Shown: positions 27,529 to 36,270, numbered from the stretch's first letter. The stretch is DNA of 64,000 nt from Lysinibacillus parviboronicapiens (GCF_003049575.1 NZ_PYWI01000008.1:94181-158180); one strand, 5' to 3'. Numbers and translations are program-made. The notes: a model not told the origin generated them from the letters alone.

Positions 27529-27660
27529 CCCATCCTTGAGTTAACGGCTCAGATGGGTTAGCTAACCTATAAGTAGCCAGTCCCTTTGAGGGAACCTGCT
27601 ATTATATTTGGCTGATTGATGTACCACCATCAATCAGTCTTTTTAATTTATTCAATTCTT
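27518..27660 (-). ncRNA. Antisense RNA antitoxin (SR4/SR5-like), about 140 nt
   Basis: On the minus strand a promoter with TTGTAA (27690-27695), a 17-base spacer and perfect TATAAT (27667-27672) should start RNA near 27660. The RNA would end at hairpin 27527-27559 (AACCCATC/GATGGGTT with a TGAG/CTCA extension) followed by ATTTTTTATGG. It overlaps the toxin mRNA 3' region by about 125 bases, including the last codons. That is the layout of BsrG/SR4 and BsrE/SR5, where the antitoxin blocks translation and promotes mRNA decay. Confidence 0.65.
27611..27645 (+). terminator. Terminator of the toxin mRNA
   Basis: CTGATTGATG pairs perfectly with CATCAATCAG around TACCAC and is followed by TCTTTTTAA. 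Confidence 0.85.
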
Positions 27661-27666
27661 ATATTT

Positions 27667-27695
27667 ATTATACTTTTGTGAGGTCTTTTTTACAA
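27667..27695 (-). promoter_or_regulatory. Promoter of the antisense antitoxin RNA
   Basis: Read on the minus strand: TTGTAA, 17 bases, TATAAT. It is the best sigma-A promoter in this interval and points into the toxin gene. Confidence 0.65.
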
Positions 27696-27758
27696 GTTGA
27701 ACAACGCCATAAAAAATGATGGTCATGATTAATGCATGCAAAAAGGTCACACTTTCCA

Positions 27759-29003
27759 TTATCTAAATTTAAAGGCTTCATAGTTGAGGTCGACATCACG
27801 ATTGTGGGATTTGAATTGCTTTGCGTAGCGTTTTACCATTTTTTCAGGGCCACACATGAAGATGCTAGTATGGGCGGGCACACTGTAATCAGCAAAACAG
27901 GGCCTGTCCATTTGCGTCGTATCAATCAAATTCACTTTGAAGTGTTCATTGTTTTTTGCATAGTCTTGTAAAAACTCTGTGTGGATGGCGTCGTCCTGAC
28001 CGCGATAACTGTAAAATAATTCAATATTTTGAGTCGAGGGTGCCGATGTTAGATACGATAAAAAGGGCGTAATGCCTACGCCACCAGCAATCCATAGTTG
28101 TTGTTGTTGGCCAGCTTCAAAGTTTAAATATCCATAGGGACCTTCAATCGCTATGGGTGTATTTAATTGAATCATAGTATTCACTTTTTTTGTGAAATCG
28201 CCGAGAGCCTTAATGGTGACGACTATTTTTTGCCCATCTCCAGCCGTTATGGAGAAGGGGTGTGGTGCTTCTTCTAACCCCTCTTGAAAAATTTTCAAAA
28301 AGATAAATTGACCATGGCGGTAAGGTAGTTTGTTATCGAGTGTCAATTGTAATTCAACAGCGCTTGGAGCAATTTTTCGAATGCCTGTAATTTTACCGGT
28401 GTGCTTAAAGCGCATGTCTTGATACATTGTCAGCATGTACAGGGCTGACATAAATCCGATGGTGGCAGTGCTCGCAGTAAAAATGCCTAAAGGCGTTGGC
28501 TGTAGTAAATCATAGCGACTTGAAAAATAGACATGATACAGGCCGAATGCGTAAGGGATCAGTAATAGTCGATGGATGATGCGCCAATGCTCATATTTTA
28601 GGAATTTAGCAAAAAGTGCGATTAAAATAAGGGCGATAAAGCCATATTGAGCGATTTCTCCAAAGTTTTTAGCCAATTCAGTGAGTGGCGTTTTTTGCAC
28701 TTTATCCCAGTTTGGTACCATCTTTTGTAATTGTCCATGTAAGATCGCGAACACCAAAGATAAAATAGCCAGATATTTATGGTAAACATAGACATGCTCT
28801 AGGCCGTGGAACCAGCGTTCAATGATTTTAATTCTTGTAGATAATAAAAATACAAGAAAGAATCCGGTAATCGCCAAGCCTGCAATCATATGACTGAGTT
28901 TGTTAAGTACATGAATGGGTGCTATGGGCTTCGCAAAATACCAAAGGAAAGCACTGCTACACATGATAATGATGATAAATAAAATGCCTTTAAAAGATTT
29001 CAT
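27759..29003 (-). CDS. Ferric reductase-like transmembrane flavoprotein
   Basis: 414 residues. The N-terminal half has about six transmembrane helices with heme-ligand histidines typical of ferric reductase-like domains (e.g. VYHKYLAILSLVFAILHG, EHWRIIHRLLL). The C-terminal half is a ferredoxin-NADP reductase-like module with the FAD motif HPFSITAGD, the NAD loop GGVGITPFLSYL and the terminal CGPEKMV. It probably passes electrons from NAD(P)H across the membrane. No Fur box is evident upstream. ATG 29003 follows GGAGG. Monocistronic. Confidence 0.87.
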   Translation of the reverse strand: MKSFKGILFIIIIMCSSAFLWYFAKPIAPIHVLNKLSHMIAGLAITGFFLVFLLSTRIKIIERWFHGLEHVYVYHKYLAILSLVFAILHGQLQKMVPNWDKVQKTPLTELAKNFGEIAQYGFIALILIALFAKFLKYEHWRIIHRLLLIPYAFGLYHVYFSSRYDLLQPTPLGIFTASTATIGFMSALYMLTMYQDMRFKHTGKITGIRKIAPSAVELQLTLDNKLPYRHGQFIFLKIFQEGLEEAPHPFSITAGDGQKIVVTIKALGDFTKKVNTMIQLNTPIAIEGPYGYLNFEAGQQQQLWIAGGVGITPFLSYLTSAPSTQNIELFYSYRGQDDAIHTEFLQDYAKNNEHFKVNLIDTTQMDRPCFADYSVPAHTSIFMCGPEKMVKRYAKQFKSHNRDVDLNYEAFKFR

Positions 29004-29073
29004 AATAACCTCCAGTACTTATTTTTATCTTTTCTCCTACTAGATATACAATAAATTCCTGAATTGTTGTGGA

Positions 29074-29988
29074 TTATGACTTTTGACTGGTCAATTTGTT
29101 TAGTATTTTTTGACGCTCTGCCTCAAAATCACTAGGAAGTACACGATTCACAGGGAAATGTCCGTTGTGACGCTTATGAAACCAATGTGGCATGATTTCG
29201 CTGTGTTGTTTGTACTGTAACGCTTGTTTTTTGGTGTGAAAGGATTGCTTATAAAATAATGCTTCCGCCACCGTTGTAAGTTGTTGTTGCCGCCAATCCT
29301 TTAACACAGATTCAACATAGCTCCATTTCGGGACATTGTTGTCGATAGCTGTTGTCATGGCAAATAGCACTAATTCCTCGGTTAATTCTTTTTTCCAATA
29401 AGCTATTTTGTCAGTGACATAAGGATGTAAACGACCAAAGCCGTTGTGACTATAAAAGTGTTCGGCTGTTGGCGCAGATGCATCGTTACGCTGTACATCT
29501 AATGAGGAATTCTCTGTTGTATTTTCTGTGTAATCTATTGGTATTGGTGATGTCACATTGCAATCAACCATGATCTCATTTTGCCGAGATGCAAGCTTTG
29601 AAGTTTCATGTGTGGATGCCGTCATTTCGCAGGTTTGCATGTCCTCATCTTGCGTAGGGAAATCAGCACAAAGGTCATCAATCGCCTGTTGATTGACACG
29701 ATACCATTTGGTACGATCTGTTTTCATGCGATTATAATGGCCGACAACGATTAGCTGTTGTTCCTCCAGTTTTCGAATTGTCCGCTCAAGTGTACTTTTT
29801 GACCAAAATGGAAATTCCTTATGCCAGTCCTCTAATGTTTTATACATCCATTTATGACCGTCTCTATAATTTTTAGATAAGCGCAACCAATAATGCATTT
29901 GCTGTAAAACAAGGGCTTGATTTAGTCCGATTTTTACCGCGAGTGAGGGCAACAGTTGTAGAGGGGATTCTTTTATAAGTAAGTTCAT
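29074..29988 (-). CDS. DnaD-domain replication/primosome-like protein
   Basis: 304 residues from ATG 29988, which has AAAGGAG upstream; the longer frame to 30078 has none. The N-terminal winged helix (LEDWHKEFPFWSKSTLERT) resembles the helix-turn-helix of phage-type replication initiators. A polar linker follows, and the C-terminal half (YVTDKIAYWKKELTEELVLF, SYVESVLKDW) is the DnaD/DnaB_2 domain with its YxxxIxxxW-like end. No phage genes surround it. A domesticated phage-type initiator or a second DnaD homologue is the best reading. Confidence 0.8.
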   Translation of the reverse strand: MNLLIKESPLQLLPSLAVKIGLNQALVLQQMHYWLRLSKNYRDGHKWMYKTLEDWHKEFPFWSKSTLERTIRKLEEQQLIVVGHYNRMKTDRTKWYRVNQQAIDDLCADFPTQDEDMQTCEMTASTHETSKLASRQNEIMVDCNVTSPIPIDYTENTTENSSLDVQRNDASAPTAEHFYSHNGFGRLHPYVTDKIAYWKKELTEELVLFAMTTAIDNNVPKWSYVESVLKDWRQQQLTTVAEALFYKQSFHTKKQALQYKQHSEIMPHWFHKRHNGHFPVNRVLPSDFEAERQKILNKLTSQKS

Positions 29989-30223
29989 ACTCGTCACATC
30001 TCCTTTTAGTCTATTTGTGAGCTGAGAAATGCCAGATGAGGCATTTTTCATTTCACTTAATATATATCGTTTGTGCACTAAAAGAGGGACATGATTTGAA
30101 AAAATATTGATGTAGAAAATAATACGAGTGTATGTTCGGAATGTGTGTTCTCTTTTTAGGTGAAGTGTGTTAAATTAGGAAAGTAGAATTTTATCCATAC
30201 ATAAGGAGAGGAAGTTAATAATT

Positions 30224-30712
30224 ATGCAAGGGAATACACATATCGTTGGGGGCATCACTGCAAGCCTTGCCTTTGCACAAATTTCCAATGATAATCCATT
30301 CGTCTTAGTAGGAGCGGGCATTGTCGGTGCATTACTTCCGGATATATGCCATGGCGGTAGTAAAATCGGGCGCACGTTTCCCATTATTTCAAAAATCGTC
30401 AATAAGCTATTTGGTCATCGTTCCTTCACACATAGTTTGCTTTTCTTATTTCTAGTCATGACCATGCTGCATTCCTTTATTCCCTATGACGCCATTACCG
30501 CAGGAATCTTAGTCGGAATGGTCAGTCATATCCTGCTCGATATGGGCACAAAACAAGGGGTGAAATTATTTTTCCCCATCAAAATTCCGGTGCGTTTTCC
30601 ACTCACAACGAAAACGGGTGGCAAAGTAGAGCAAGTCGTGTTAGCACTATTATCAGGACTTTCACTCTATTTTGGCTATGAAATCATTAGTAAATTCATA
30701 ACTGTCATGTGA
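30224..30712 (+). CDS. YdjM-like membrane-bound metal-dependent hydrolase
   Basis: 162 residues. N-terminal THIVGGITASLAFAQ, the metal motif GHRSFTHSLLF, LLPDICHGGSKIGR and SHILLDMGTKQGV are the signatures of the YdjM/DUF457 membrane hydrolase family. Three or four membrane segments. The E. coli member is an SOS gene, but no LexA box is visible here. ATG 30224 has a purine-rich site (AAGGAGAGGAAG) upstream. Monocistronic. Confidence 0.85.
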   Translation: MQGNTHIVGGITASLAFAQISNDNPFVLVGAGIVGALLPDICHGGSKIGRTFPIISKIVNKLFGHRSFTHSLLFLFLVMTMLHSFIPYDAITAGILVGMVSHILLDMGTKQGVKLFFPIKIPVRFPLTTKTGGKVEQVVLALLSGLSLYFGYEIISKFITVM

Positions 30713-30717
30713 AAAGT

Positions 30718-30745
30718 AAAAAACCCCTGCGCCCAGGGGTTTTTG
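30718..30745. terminator. Bidirectional terminator
   Basis: CCCCTG pairs with CAGGGG and is flanked by A-rich and T-rich runs. It serves the convergent YdjM-like and squalene/phytoene synthase-like genes. Confidence 0.85.
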
Positions 30746-30750
30746 CATGT

Positions 30751-31599
30751 TTATGAATTGTCGTGAATTGTTTGAGTGCCAGGCACCTGAATCTCTTCCA
30801 CTGTTTGCTCCACCTCGGCGCGTGTCATCTTTTCACGGCCATCTTGCATTGCTTTCAACGTTTTATGTGCTAATGCAAGGGGAAGGCGGCAGAACAATAA
30901 GACCGTACGTTTATTAATATCCTTCATATACAAGTCAGCCTTCGCCAAGTTTTCCTCCGCATAGGCAAATAAATCATCGCGGGTCCATCCATCTGGCACG
31001 AAACTCACGCCGCGTTCGTTCATATCCTCGTGTTGATTGCGTAATATATTGACGGCTTGTAGCCCACGCCCATAGCCAATTGCCAACTCACGATCTGTTT
31101 GAATGTCTGCACCCCACGCCCAAAGCTCTGATAGCATTGTACCAACCAGCCCTGCCACGTAGTATGTATAATCATCCAAATCCTCACGTGTATGCACTTG
31201 CCAGTTTGCTTTTGCCCATTTTGCCATCCCAAAGGCCATTTCACTTGTGGACGCTTGGACAATGTTACGTGCGCCTTCTGGGCAAAAAATCAGCCAATCA
31301 GCTAAACGTAGTGATACTTCAGGCAATTGCTCAGCATAAGGAGCTAATAATGCAGCATATGCTTCCGCATCGAAGTCTGTATTTAATAATTCACTCGTAG
31401 CTGTAAGTAAATCGAATTTTATATCGTTGGACAGCATTTCATGGTCTTCGATTTCATCAATCGCACGCATCGCCAAATAAGCCGCCGCAACGGACATTTT
31501 TAAATCATTTTTTAAAAATGTAATCGGTATATAAAATGTGCGACTCGTTTCTTTTAACACGTGCATCGCTTCTTTATAGAGTGTTTTTTGATCTTTCAC
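30751..31599 (-). CDS. Squalene/phytoene synthase family protein
   Basis: About 282 residues from GTG 31599, which has GGAGG upstream. The first Asp-rich motif is DEIEDHE near residue 50 and the substrate helix SRTFYIPI is intact. The second motif reads NILRNQHEDMNERG, so the first Asp of the usual RDxxED is replaced by Asn. Family members join two prenyl diphosphates head to head, but some Bacillus relatives (YisP) act as phosphatases. There are no desaturases or other carotenoid genes nearby. The substitution makes condensation activity uncertain. Confidence 0.85.
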   Translation of the reverse strand: MKDQKTLYKEAMHVLKETSRTFYIPITFLKNDLKMSVAAAYLAMRAIDEIEDHEMLSNDIKFDLLTATSELLNTDFDAEAYAALLAPYAEQLPEVSLRLADWLIFCPEGARNIVQASTSEMAFGMAKWAKANWQVHTREDLDDYTYYVAGLVGTMLSELWAWGADIQTDRELAIGYGRGLQAVNILRNQHEDMNERGVSFVPDGWTRDDLFAYAEENLAKADLYMKDINKRTVLLFCRLPLALAHKTLKAMQDGREKMTRAEVEQTVEEIQVPGTQTIHDNS

Positions 31600-31855
31600 T
31601 TGTATTCCTCCGTTCAATTGGTACCACTTCTATAGTATATCGTATCGCAAAAGTGTGGAAAGATAAAACAGATTGTTCAATTTACGATCATATTCTTTGT
31701 AAACACTCAAAAAAAGTGATAAAGTTTAATTGTAAACTATTTAAGTGTATACATTATATTGATAAACAAAAATGTGAAGCTTAAAGCAATTGGCGGTTGT
31801 TATCGAGTGTCAAGTCACCATAGCGATGCCATGCGAATATCAATGAGAGGAAGTT

Positions 31856-32596
31856 ATGAAAATGGGACGATTAGACAATAAAATAGCTATTATTACAGGG
31901 GGCGCATCAGGTATGGGTGCCGCAATGGCAGAGTTGTTTTCAAAAGAGGGCGCAACAGTGATTGCCGCTGATATTAACGCAGAAAACCTAGCAAAAATTT
32001 CTGAATTAGAAAACGTAGAAGGCATGAAACTAGACGTTTCTTCCGATGAAAACTGGGCACAAGTGACAAAAGCGGTCGTTGATAAATATGGTCGTATTGA
32101 TATTTTAATTAACAATGCGGGTATTGCCGGCAAAAAAATGCCAGAAGACATTACAGATCAAGATTGGGCATTGATGCATAAAATCAACTCATTTGGTCCA
32201 TTCTTAGGGATTAAACACGTATCTAAATATATGAAAGAAGCTGATAAAGGATCCATTGTAAATACGTCATCGTATACAGCAATTATCGGTTCTGGCTTCA
32301 ACGAATATTCAGCGTCAAAAGGTTCTTTACGTGCAATTGCACGTGCGGCTGCCGCAGAATACGGTCAATTCAATATCCGTGTAAACACAGTTTTCCCTGG
32401 TGTTATCGAAACACCAATGACTGCAAACATTGGTCAATTCAAAGAAGCGATGGATATGTTGATTCGGGCAACACCAATGGGTCGTCTTGGACAACCCGAT
32501 GAAGTTGCAAAAGCCATTCTATTCTTAGCATCTGATGAAGCTTCATACATTACAGGTGGAGAGCTAGTGATTGATGGTGGATACTCAGCACGTTAA
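31856..32596 (+). CDS. Short-chain dehydrogenase/reductase (SDR)
   Basis: 246 residues with Rossmann motif TGGASGMG, NNAG, active-site Ser in NTSSY, catalytic YSASK and the classical ending YITGGELVIDGGYS. The group includes glucose 1-dehydrogenase and FabG-like enzymes, but the substrate cannot be inferred. Two starts (31856 and 31862) are possible after GAGAGGAAG. A terminator follows, so it is a single-gene unit. Confidence 0.9.
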   Translation: MKMGRLDNKIAIITGGASGMGAAMAELFSKEGATVIAADINAENLAKISELENVEGMKLDVSSDENWAQVTKAVVDKYGRIDILINNAGIAGKKMPEDITDQDWALMHKINSFGPFLGIKHVSKYMKEADKGSIVNTSSYTAIIGSGFNEYSASKGSLRAIARAAAAEYGQFNIRVNTVFPGVIETPMTANIGQFKEAMDMLIRATPMGRLGQPDEVAKAILFLASDEASYITGGELVIDGGYSAR

Positions 32597-32617
32597 GTAG
32601 CACAACATAGATCATTT

Positions 32618-32660
32618 AAAAAGTGGAAATGCATTGAAGTCAGTGCATTTTCACTTTTTT
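32618..32660 (+). terminator. Terminator of the SDR gene
   Basis: AAAGTGGAAATGCA pairs with TGCATTTTCACTTT, followed by TTT. Confidence 0.85.
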
Positions 32661-33110
32661 GCATTGTTTGCTAGAATAATGATAAAGTATAACTTTATTT
32701 GCTTGAAGTGTTAGCAACCGTAAATTAGGCGAAAGCTACTAAAATGCATCACCTAAATCGTATGAATTATAAAAGAATTTTGATATTTTTCGTGTTTTTT
32801 TCATGAAAGTTTGCTAAGTTATTGCACAATCATTTCAACAGGGGTAAAGTTTAGGAGGGGCGAATATTCAATTACGTCTCGGCATAATTGTCGCTCATGC
32901 TTTGCTGTTACCTAACGAGCAGATAAACATGGCGTTGAGGTTTTGATTTGTGCAAACACAATTACTCGTTTCAAAATCCGTGACATTTGCTGAAGGCATG
33001 AACTATATTCAGGACGCTTAAGTATCCATTGAATAAAAGCTAAACTAGTATTCATCTCATCATCTATAGAGATAGGAGATTTCTACTGAATAAAGTTAAA
33101 GGAGAATGGT
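32661..33110. other. 450-bp intergenic region
   Basis: No convincing gene. AGGAGGGG at about 32852 precedes a 28-codon frame that would need an ATT start (QLRLGIIVAHALLLPNEQ), and a second 24-codon frame starts at a GTG near 32950 and ends in MNYIQDA. Both look like remnants or chance frames. The pantothenate kinase promoter must lie near the 3' end. Confidence 0.4.
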
Positions 33111-33947
33111 ATGCCAAAGGCTATAGGTATTGATGCAGGCGGCACATTGACGAAAGTTGCTTATTTAGACGAGCAAAATGAACTTATTCTATTAACTTTT
33201 CCGTCTAATGATTTGCAGGCTGTAAAGGATTGGATTATTAATCAACCAGATATTGAGGATATTGGTGTTACAGGGGGACGTACGGAACAATTACTTGATG
33301 TCATTAAAACAATGAAATCGATTCATTATATAGTAGAGTTTGAAGCTACCTTGAAAGGTGTCCGCTTTTTGTTAAATAAAGGAGGATATTTCTTTGAACG
33401 TAGTATGATTACCAATATTGGTACGGGAACTTCGATTCATTATATGGAAGGAAACACGCATATTCGTGTAGGTGGGACGGGCGTCGGCGGTGGTACATTG
33501 ATTGGTTTGTCAGCGCTTACAACAGGAATCACCGATTATAATGAAATCAGAGAAAAGGCTGATAAAGGAAATCGAGAGGGTATAGACTTACTCGTAAAAG
33601 ATATTTATCAAGGCATGGATACACCAATCGATGGGCATCTGACTGCCAGTAATTTTGGGAAAGTGGGGATTACAGAGTACGTCAAACACCCAGCAGAAGA
33701 TATTATTGCTACTGTTCAAGGCCTTGTTGGAGAAGTAATTACAACACTTAGTATTCAATATGCTGAGGAAAAAAATGCCCAACATATTGTCTATATCGGT
33801 TCAACCCTTAGCAATAACGAACATCTTGCGAATGTTATCGCCAATTACACACGTACAAAAAAACATACACCGATCTTTATTAATGACCACGGCTTCTCAG
33901 GTGCCGTCGGTGCATTACTAAACATAACTGAATATACGATTGTCTAA
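33111..33947 (+). CDS. coaW: Type II pantothenate kinase
   Basis: 278 residues. N-terminal phosphate loop IGIDAGGTLTKVAY, then VTGGRT, the conserved EFEAT, the segment NIGTGTSIHY, and GGTGVGGGTLIGL are those of CoaW-type (staphylococcal and eukaryotic-like) pantothenate kinases. It performs the first CoA step. ATG 33111 follows AAAGGAG. The presence of a separate CoaB-like gene at 56275 is notable. Monocistronic. Confidence 0.92.
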   Translation: MPKAIGIDAGGTLTKVAYLDEQNELILLTFPSNDLQAVKDWIINQPDIEDIGVTGGRTEQLLDVIKTMKSIHYIVEFEATLKGVRFLLNKGGYFFERSMITNIGTGTSIHYMEGNTHIRVGGTGVGGGTLIGLSALTTGITDYNEIREKADKGNREGIDLLVKDIYQGMDTPIDGHLTASNFGKVGITEYVKHPAEDIIATVQGLVGEVITTLSIQYAEEKNAQHIVYIGSTLSNNEHLANVIANYTRTKKHTPIFINDHGFSGAVGALLNITEYTIV

Positions 33948-33952
33948 AGGAC

Positions 33953-33994
33953 AAAAAATGTACATTACTAATAAATAATGATTGGTGATGTACA
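33953..33994 (+). terminator. Terminator of coaW
   Basis: AAAAATGTACAT pairs with ATGTACATTTTT, followed by TC-rich sequence. The rest of the gap to 34435 has a second terminator-like hairpin near 34165-34213 (AAAAACGCTTC/GGGGCGTTTTT) but no supported gene. Confidence 0.85.
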
Positions 33995-34435
33995 TTTTTT
34001 CTGTGAATATACATAATACCTTCACTATGATGAAAGAGATATGAACAGCATGTAAAATATCAAATGCCATCTCAGGGAATACGACACTGAAAGAGCATTT
34101 AGGCTACTTCAAAATGACGCAAGCAAAGTGTAGCAGTTTAAAGAGAAGCTCTAAAAGCTATAGAAAAAAACGCTTCGATGCTTTTATTTAAAGGGCTTGG
34201 GGCGTTTTTTTTTTGCGTAGTCATGTCACTAACAAATGGAGCGAACAAAGGGGTGACATTGATTGCATGCAAACAGTCCCGTTTAAATACTGTTTGGGTC
34301 ATGCGAAAAAATTTTATGCCGAAGTTAGGAGTAGAAAACTTCTACAAAATGTACAGGTGTCTTCTGTCATTGAAGTTTTCCCCAAAGCATAAATCTTGCT
34401 TTCCTGAGCACATTACAAGTAGGAGGTGAGGAGCT

Positions 34436-34660
34436 ATGGGCAATAGAAATAATAAAAACAACAAAAAGACCATGAATGCCAGAACGCACAATCCTTTTGA
34501 TACCTATAAAAGCAAAGACCTTGATGACAGTAATAGTAATAACAATAACCCAAATGACAACCTAAACGAAGAATTCTCTGCCGAATTTGATGCCAAGGCA
34601 AAAAACAAAAATAATAAAACGAACCATGATAAAAATCAACAATCCAATAAAAGAAAATAA
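34436..34660 (+). CDS. Small Asn/Lys-rich protein, unknown function
   Basis: 74 residues preceded by AGGAGGTGAGG. Asn, Lys and Asp make up most of it, and there is no hydrophobic segment. It contains NEEFSAEFDAKAKNKN. The next small gene has EEYSAEFNAVIHNN at the matching place, so the two are paralogous. The EFxxEF-like core loosely recalls gamma-type small acid-soluble spore proteins (EFASETNA), but the match is too short to assign. The two genes are 27 bases apart on the same strand, probably one operon. Confidence 0.65.
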   Translation: MGNRNNKNNKKTMNARTHNPFDTYKSKDLDDSNSNNNNPNDNLNEEFSAEFDAKAKNKNNKTNHDKNQQSNKRK

Positions 34661-34687
34661 CTAATCTTAGCTGGAGGTGGAACGGTA

Positions 34688-34831
34688 ATGGCGAAGAAAG
34701 GTAAAACAAGTTTTAAAAAGAAAAAGCAAGAACATAAAAAGAAGAACAACAATGATCGTGAAGAATATTCAGCTGAGTTTAATGCAGTGATTCATAATAA
34801 CGTGCAACAACCAAAACAAAGTAATAAATAA
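34688..34831 (+). CDS. 47-residue Lys/Asn-rich paralogue of the upstream gene
   Basis: Runs from ATG 34688, after GGAGGTGG, to the stop at 34829-34831. A strongly basic N-terminus (AKKGKTSFKKKKQEHKKKN) is followed by EEYSAEFNAVIHNNVQQPKQ. It shares the acidic/aromatic core with the preceding gene. Two good ribosome sites in a row and the shared motif argue that both are real. A spore-core or coat role is only a guess. Confidence 0.6.
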   Translation: MAKKGKTSFKKKKQEHKKKNNNDREEYSAEFNAVIHNNVQQPKQSNK

Positions 34832-35012
34832 AACGATTACGAATAGTTTTGGCGTATTTATTTTTTACTGATTCCGCACATTTATACCAAATTGATAAAG
34901 GTTTGTTGGCATGACTTTTTGAGGCTATGCAGTGCCGATGCCATTTTTTCACGTTCCAACGAATACATGCTATTCAGTAATTAGCGCAATCGATAGTAAA
35001 AGGAGGCGTTCG

Positions 35013-35345
35013 ATGATGCGAAAATTATTTATGGCACTTGGTATTTTTTTGATGGTTAATGCTGCTCCTCTTCATATGTCAACGATTGTTCATGCACAAC
35101 AACAAGCCCCAAGTTATGCAAAATGGGGAAGGCTCGCCATGAAAGAGACACAAGCCAAATATCCCCAAGCGAAAATTATTGACTATCTGCATGAAGGAAA
35201 GGAAACTTCTGCAGATGCAACGATTGAAAAATTTAAGTTGTGGCTAAAAGAAGGTAACAAGGAATTCGGCGTTTATGTAAAAATCAAGTATACGACCGTA
35301 ACGGAAAAAGTGGTCAATATTGAGTTTCAAGAAATGGCTAGATAA
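35013..35345 (+). CDS. Secreted DUF3889 domain protein
   Basis: 110 residues from ATG 35013 after AAAGGAGGCG. A signal peptide (RKLFMALGIFLMVNAAPLHM, cleavage near VHAQQ) precedes the DUF3889 domain: PSYAKWGRLAMKETQAKYP, then IIDYLHEGKE, EKFKLWLKEGNKEFGVYV. These proteins are typical of Bacillales and their function is unknown. A terminator follows directly. Confidence 0.87.
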   Translation: MMRKLFMALGIFLMVNAAPLHMSTIVHAQQQAPSYAKWGRLAMKETQAKYPQAKIIDYLHEGKETSADATIEKFKLWLKEGNKEFGVYVKIKYTTVTEKVVNIEFQEMAR

Positions 35346-35383
35346 AAAAGAGGGTGCCTATAGGGTATTAGGCATCCTCTTCT
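35345..35383. terminator. Bidirectional terminator
   Basis: GAGGGTGCCTA pairs with TAGGCATCCTC between convergent DUF3889 and DJ-1/PfpI genes. Confidence 0.8.
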
Positions 35384-35386
35384 GCA

Positions 35387-35941
35387 TTAAGCTTGTAATT
35401 TTTCAATGAATTCCCGCATGACACCAGGTAAATCAGGCCATGCATGACCGCTTACGAGATTGCCATCTGTATGCAAATTGGCCTCAATATAAGTGGCACC
35501 GGCTACTTGAACTTCGGGCTTGCAGGCAATATAGGCTGTTAGCTCTCGCCCTTTGAGGACCTCAGGCATAGTCGCGAAAATTTGCGCTGCGTGACAAACT
35601 GCGGCAATGGGTTTATTGGCTTCAAAGAAATGGCTGACAATCGCTGGGACATGCTCGTTTAAACGAATGTATTCTGGTGCGCGGCCACCCGGAATGATTA
35701 AGCCATCAAATGTCGATGGATCAATATCTGCAAAGGCAGAATGGGCCTCTAAGCCATACGCAGGACGTTCGATGTATGTATCGACGCCTTCCACAAAATC
35801 ATGTAGTACCGTTTGTAATTTCTTCACAGAAGGTGCAGCAATCGTCACGTTATAGCCAGCCTCTAAGCAACGATAATATGGATAAAAAATTTCCAACGCC
35901 TCAACCGCGTCACCTGCAATAATTAAAACGTTTTTCCCCAT
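35387..35941 (-). CDS. DJ-1/PfpI family protein
   Basis: 184 residues, one class I glutamine amidotransferase-like domain. The nucleophile elbow is AVCHAAQ and LIIPGGRAPEY is the preceding loop. The family includes deglycase-like, protease-like and chaperone-like members. ATG 35941 follows AAAGGAG. Stress-related or deglycase function is plausible but cannot be read from the sequence. Monocistronic. Confidence 0.9.
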   Translation of the reverse strand: MGKNVLIIAGDAVEALEIFYPYYRCLEAGYNVTIAAPSVKKLQTVLHDFVEGVDTYIERPAYGLEAHSAFADIDPSTFDGLIIPGGRAPEYIRLNEHVPAIVSHFFEANKPIAAVCHAAQIFATMPEVLKGRELTAYIACKPEVQVAGATYIEANLHTDGNLVSGHAWPDLPGVMREFIEKLQA

Positions 35942-36082
35942 CTTTCCAACTCCTTTTCTTTGTCAATCTAGTAACTTTATTCGACACTATAGGAAGATTC
36001 CCTGCCGAACAGGATGATTTCCCCAAAAGATAATACGACGATCAGTTAGTGTTCGAAAAATCGAAATTACTGATAGCGCGTG

Positions 36083-36176
36083 GAAAATCGCCAGTAACAT
36101 AGAGAAAATCGCTGCTAACACACAGGAAAATCGTGAAAACCGCTGCTAACACACAGGAAATCGCCACTAGATAGTG
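36083..36176. repeat. Second intergenic repeat cluster (AAAATCGC family)
   Basis: Degenerate units start with GAAAATCG: 36083-36103, 36104-36125, 36126-36156 and 36157-36176. Two copies share GCTGCTAACACACAG exactly, one in a 22-base and one in a 31-base unit. It occupies most of the 329-base gap before the marR gene. It differs in sequence from the 21-bp array at 872-1037 but has a similar unit size and location. Confidence 0.7.
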
Positions 36177-36270
36177 TCATAGGTCCATAGGTAAGCAACT
36201 TTCTTTACAATGAAAAAAATCAAGCGTATAGTATTTATTTAGCTAGGTAAATAATTTAGGCGGTGAGAAT

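Noticed and set aside
34178..34429. 83-residue plus-strand frame before the small Asn-rich genes
   Set aside because: It starts inside a terminator-like hairpin, has no ribosome site and shows no family features.
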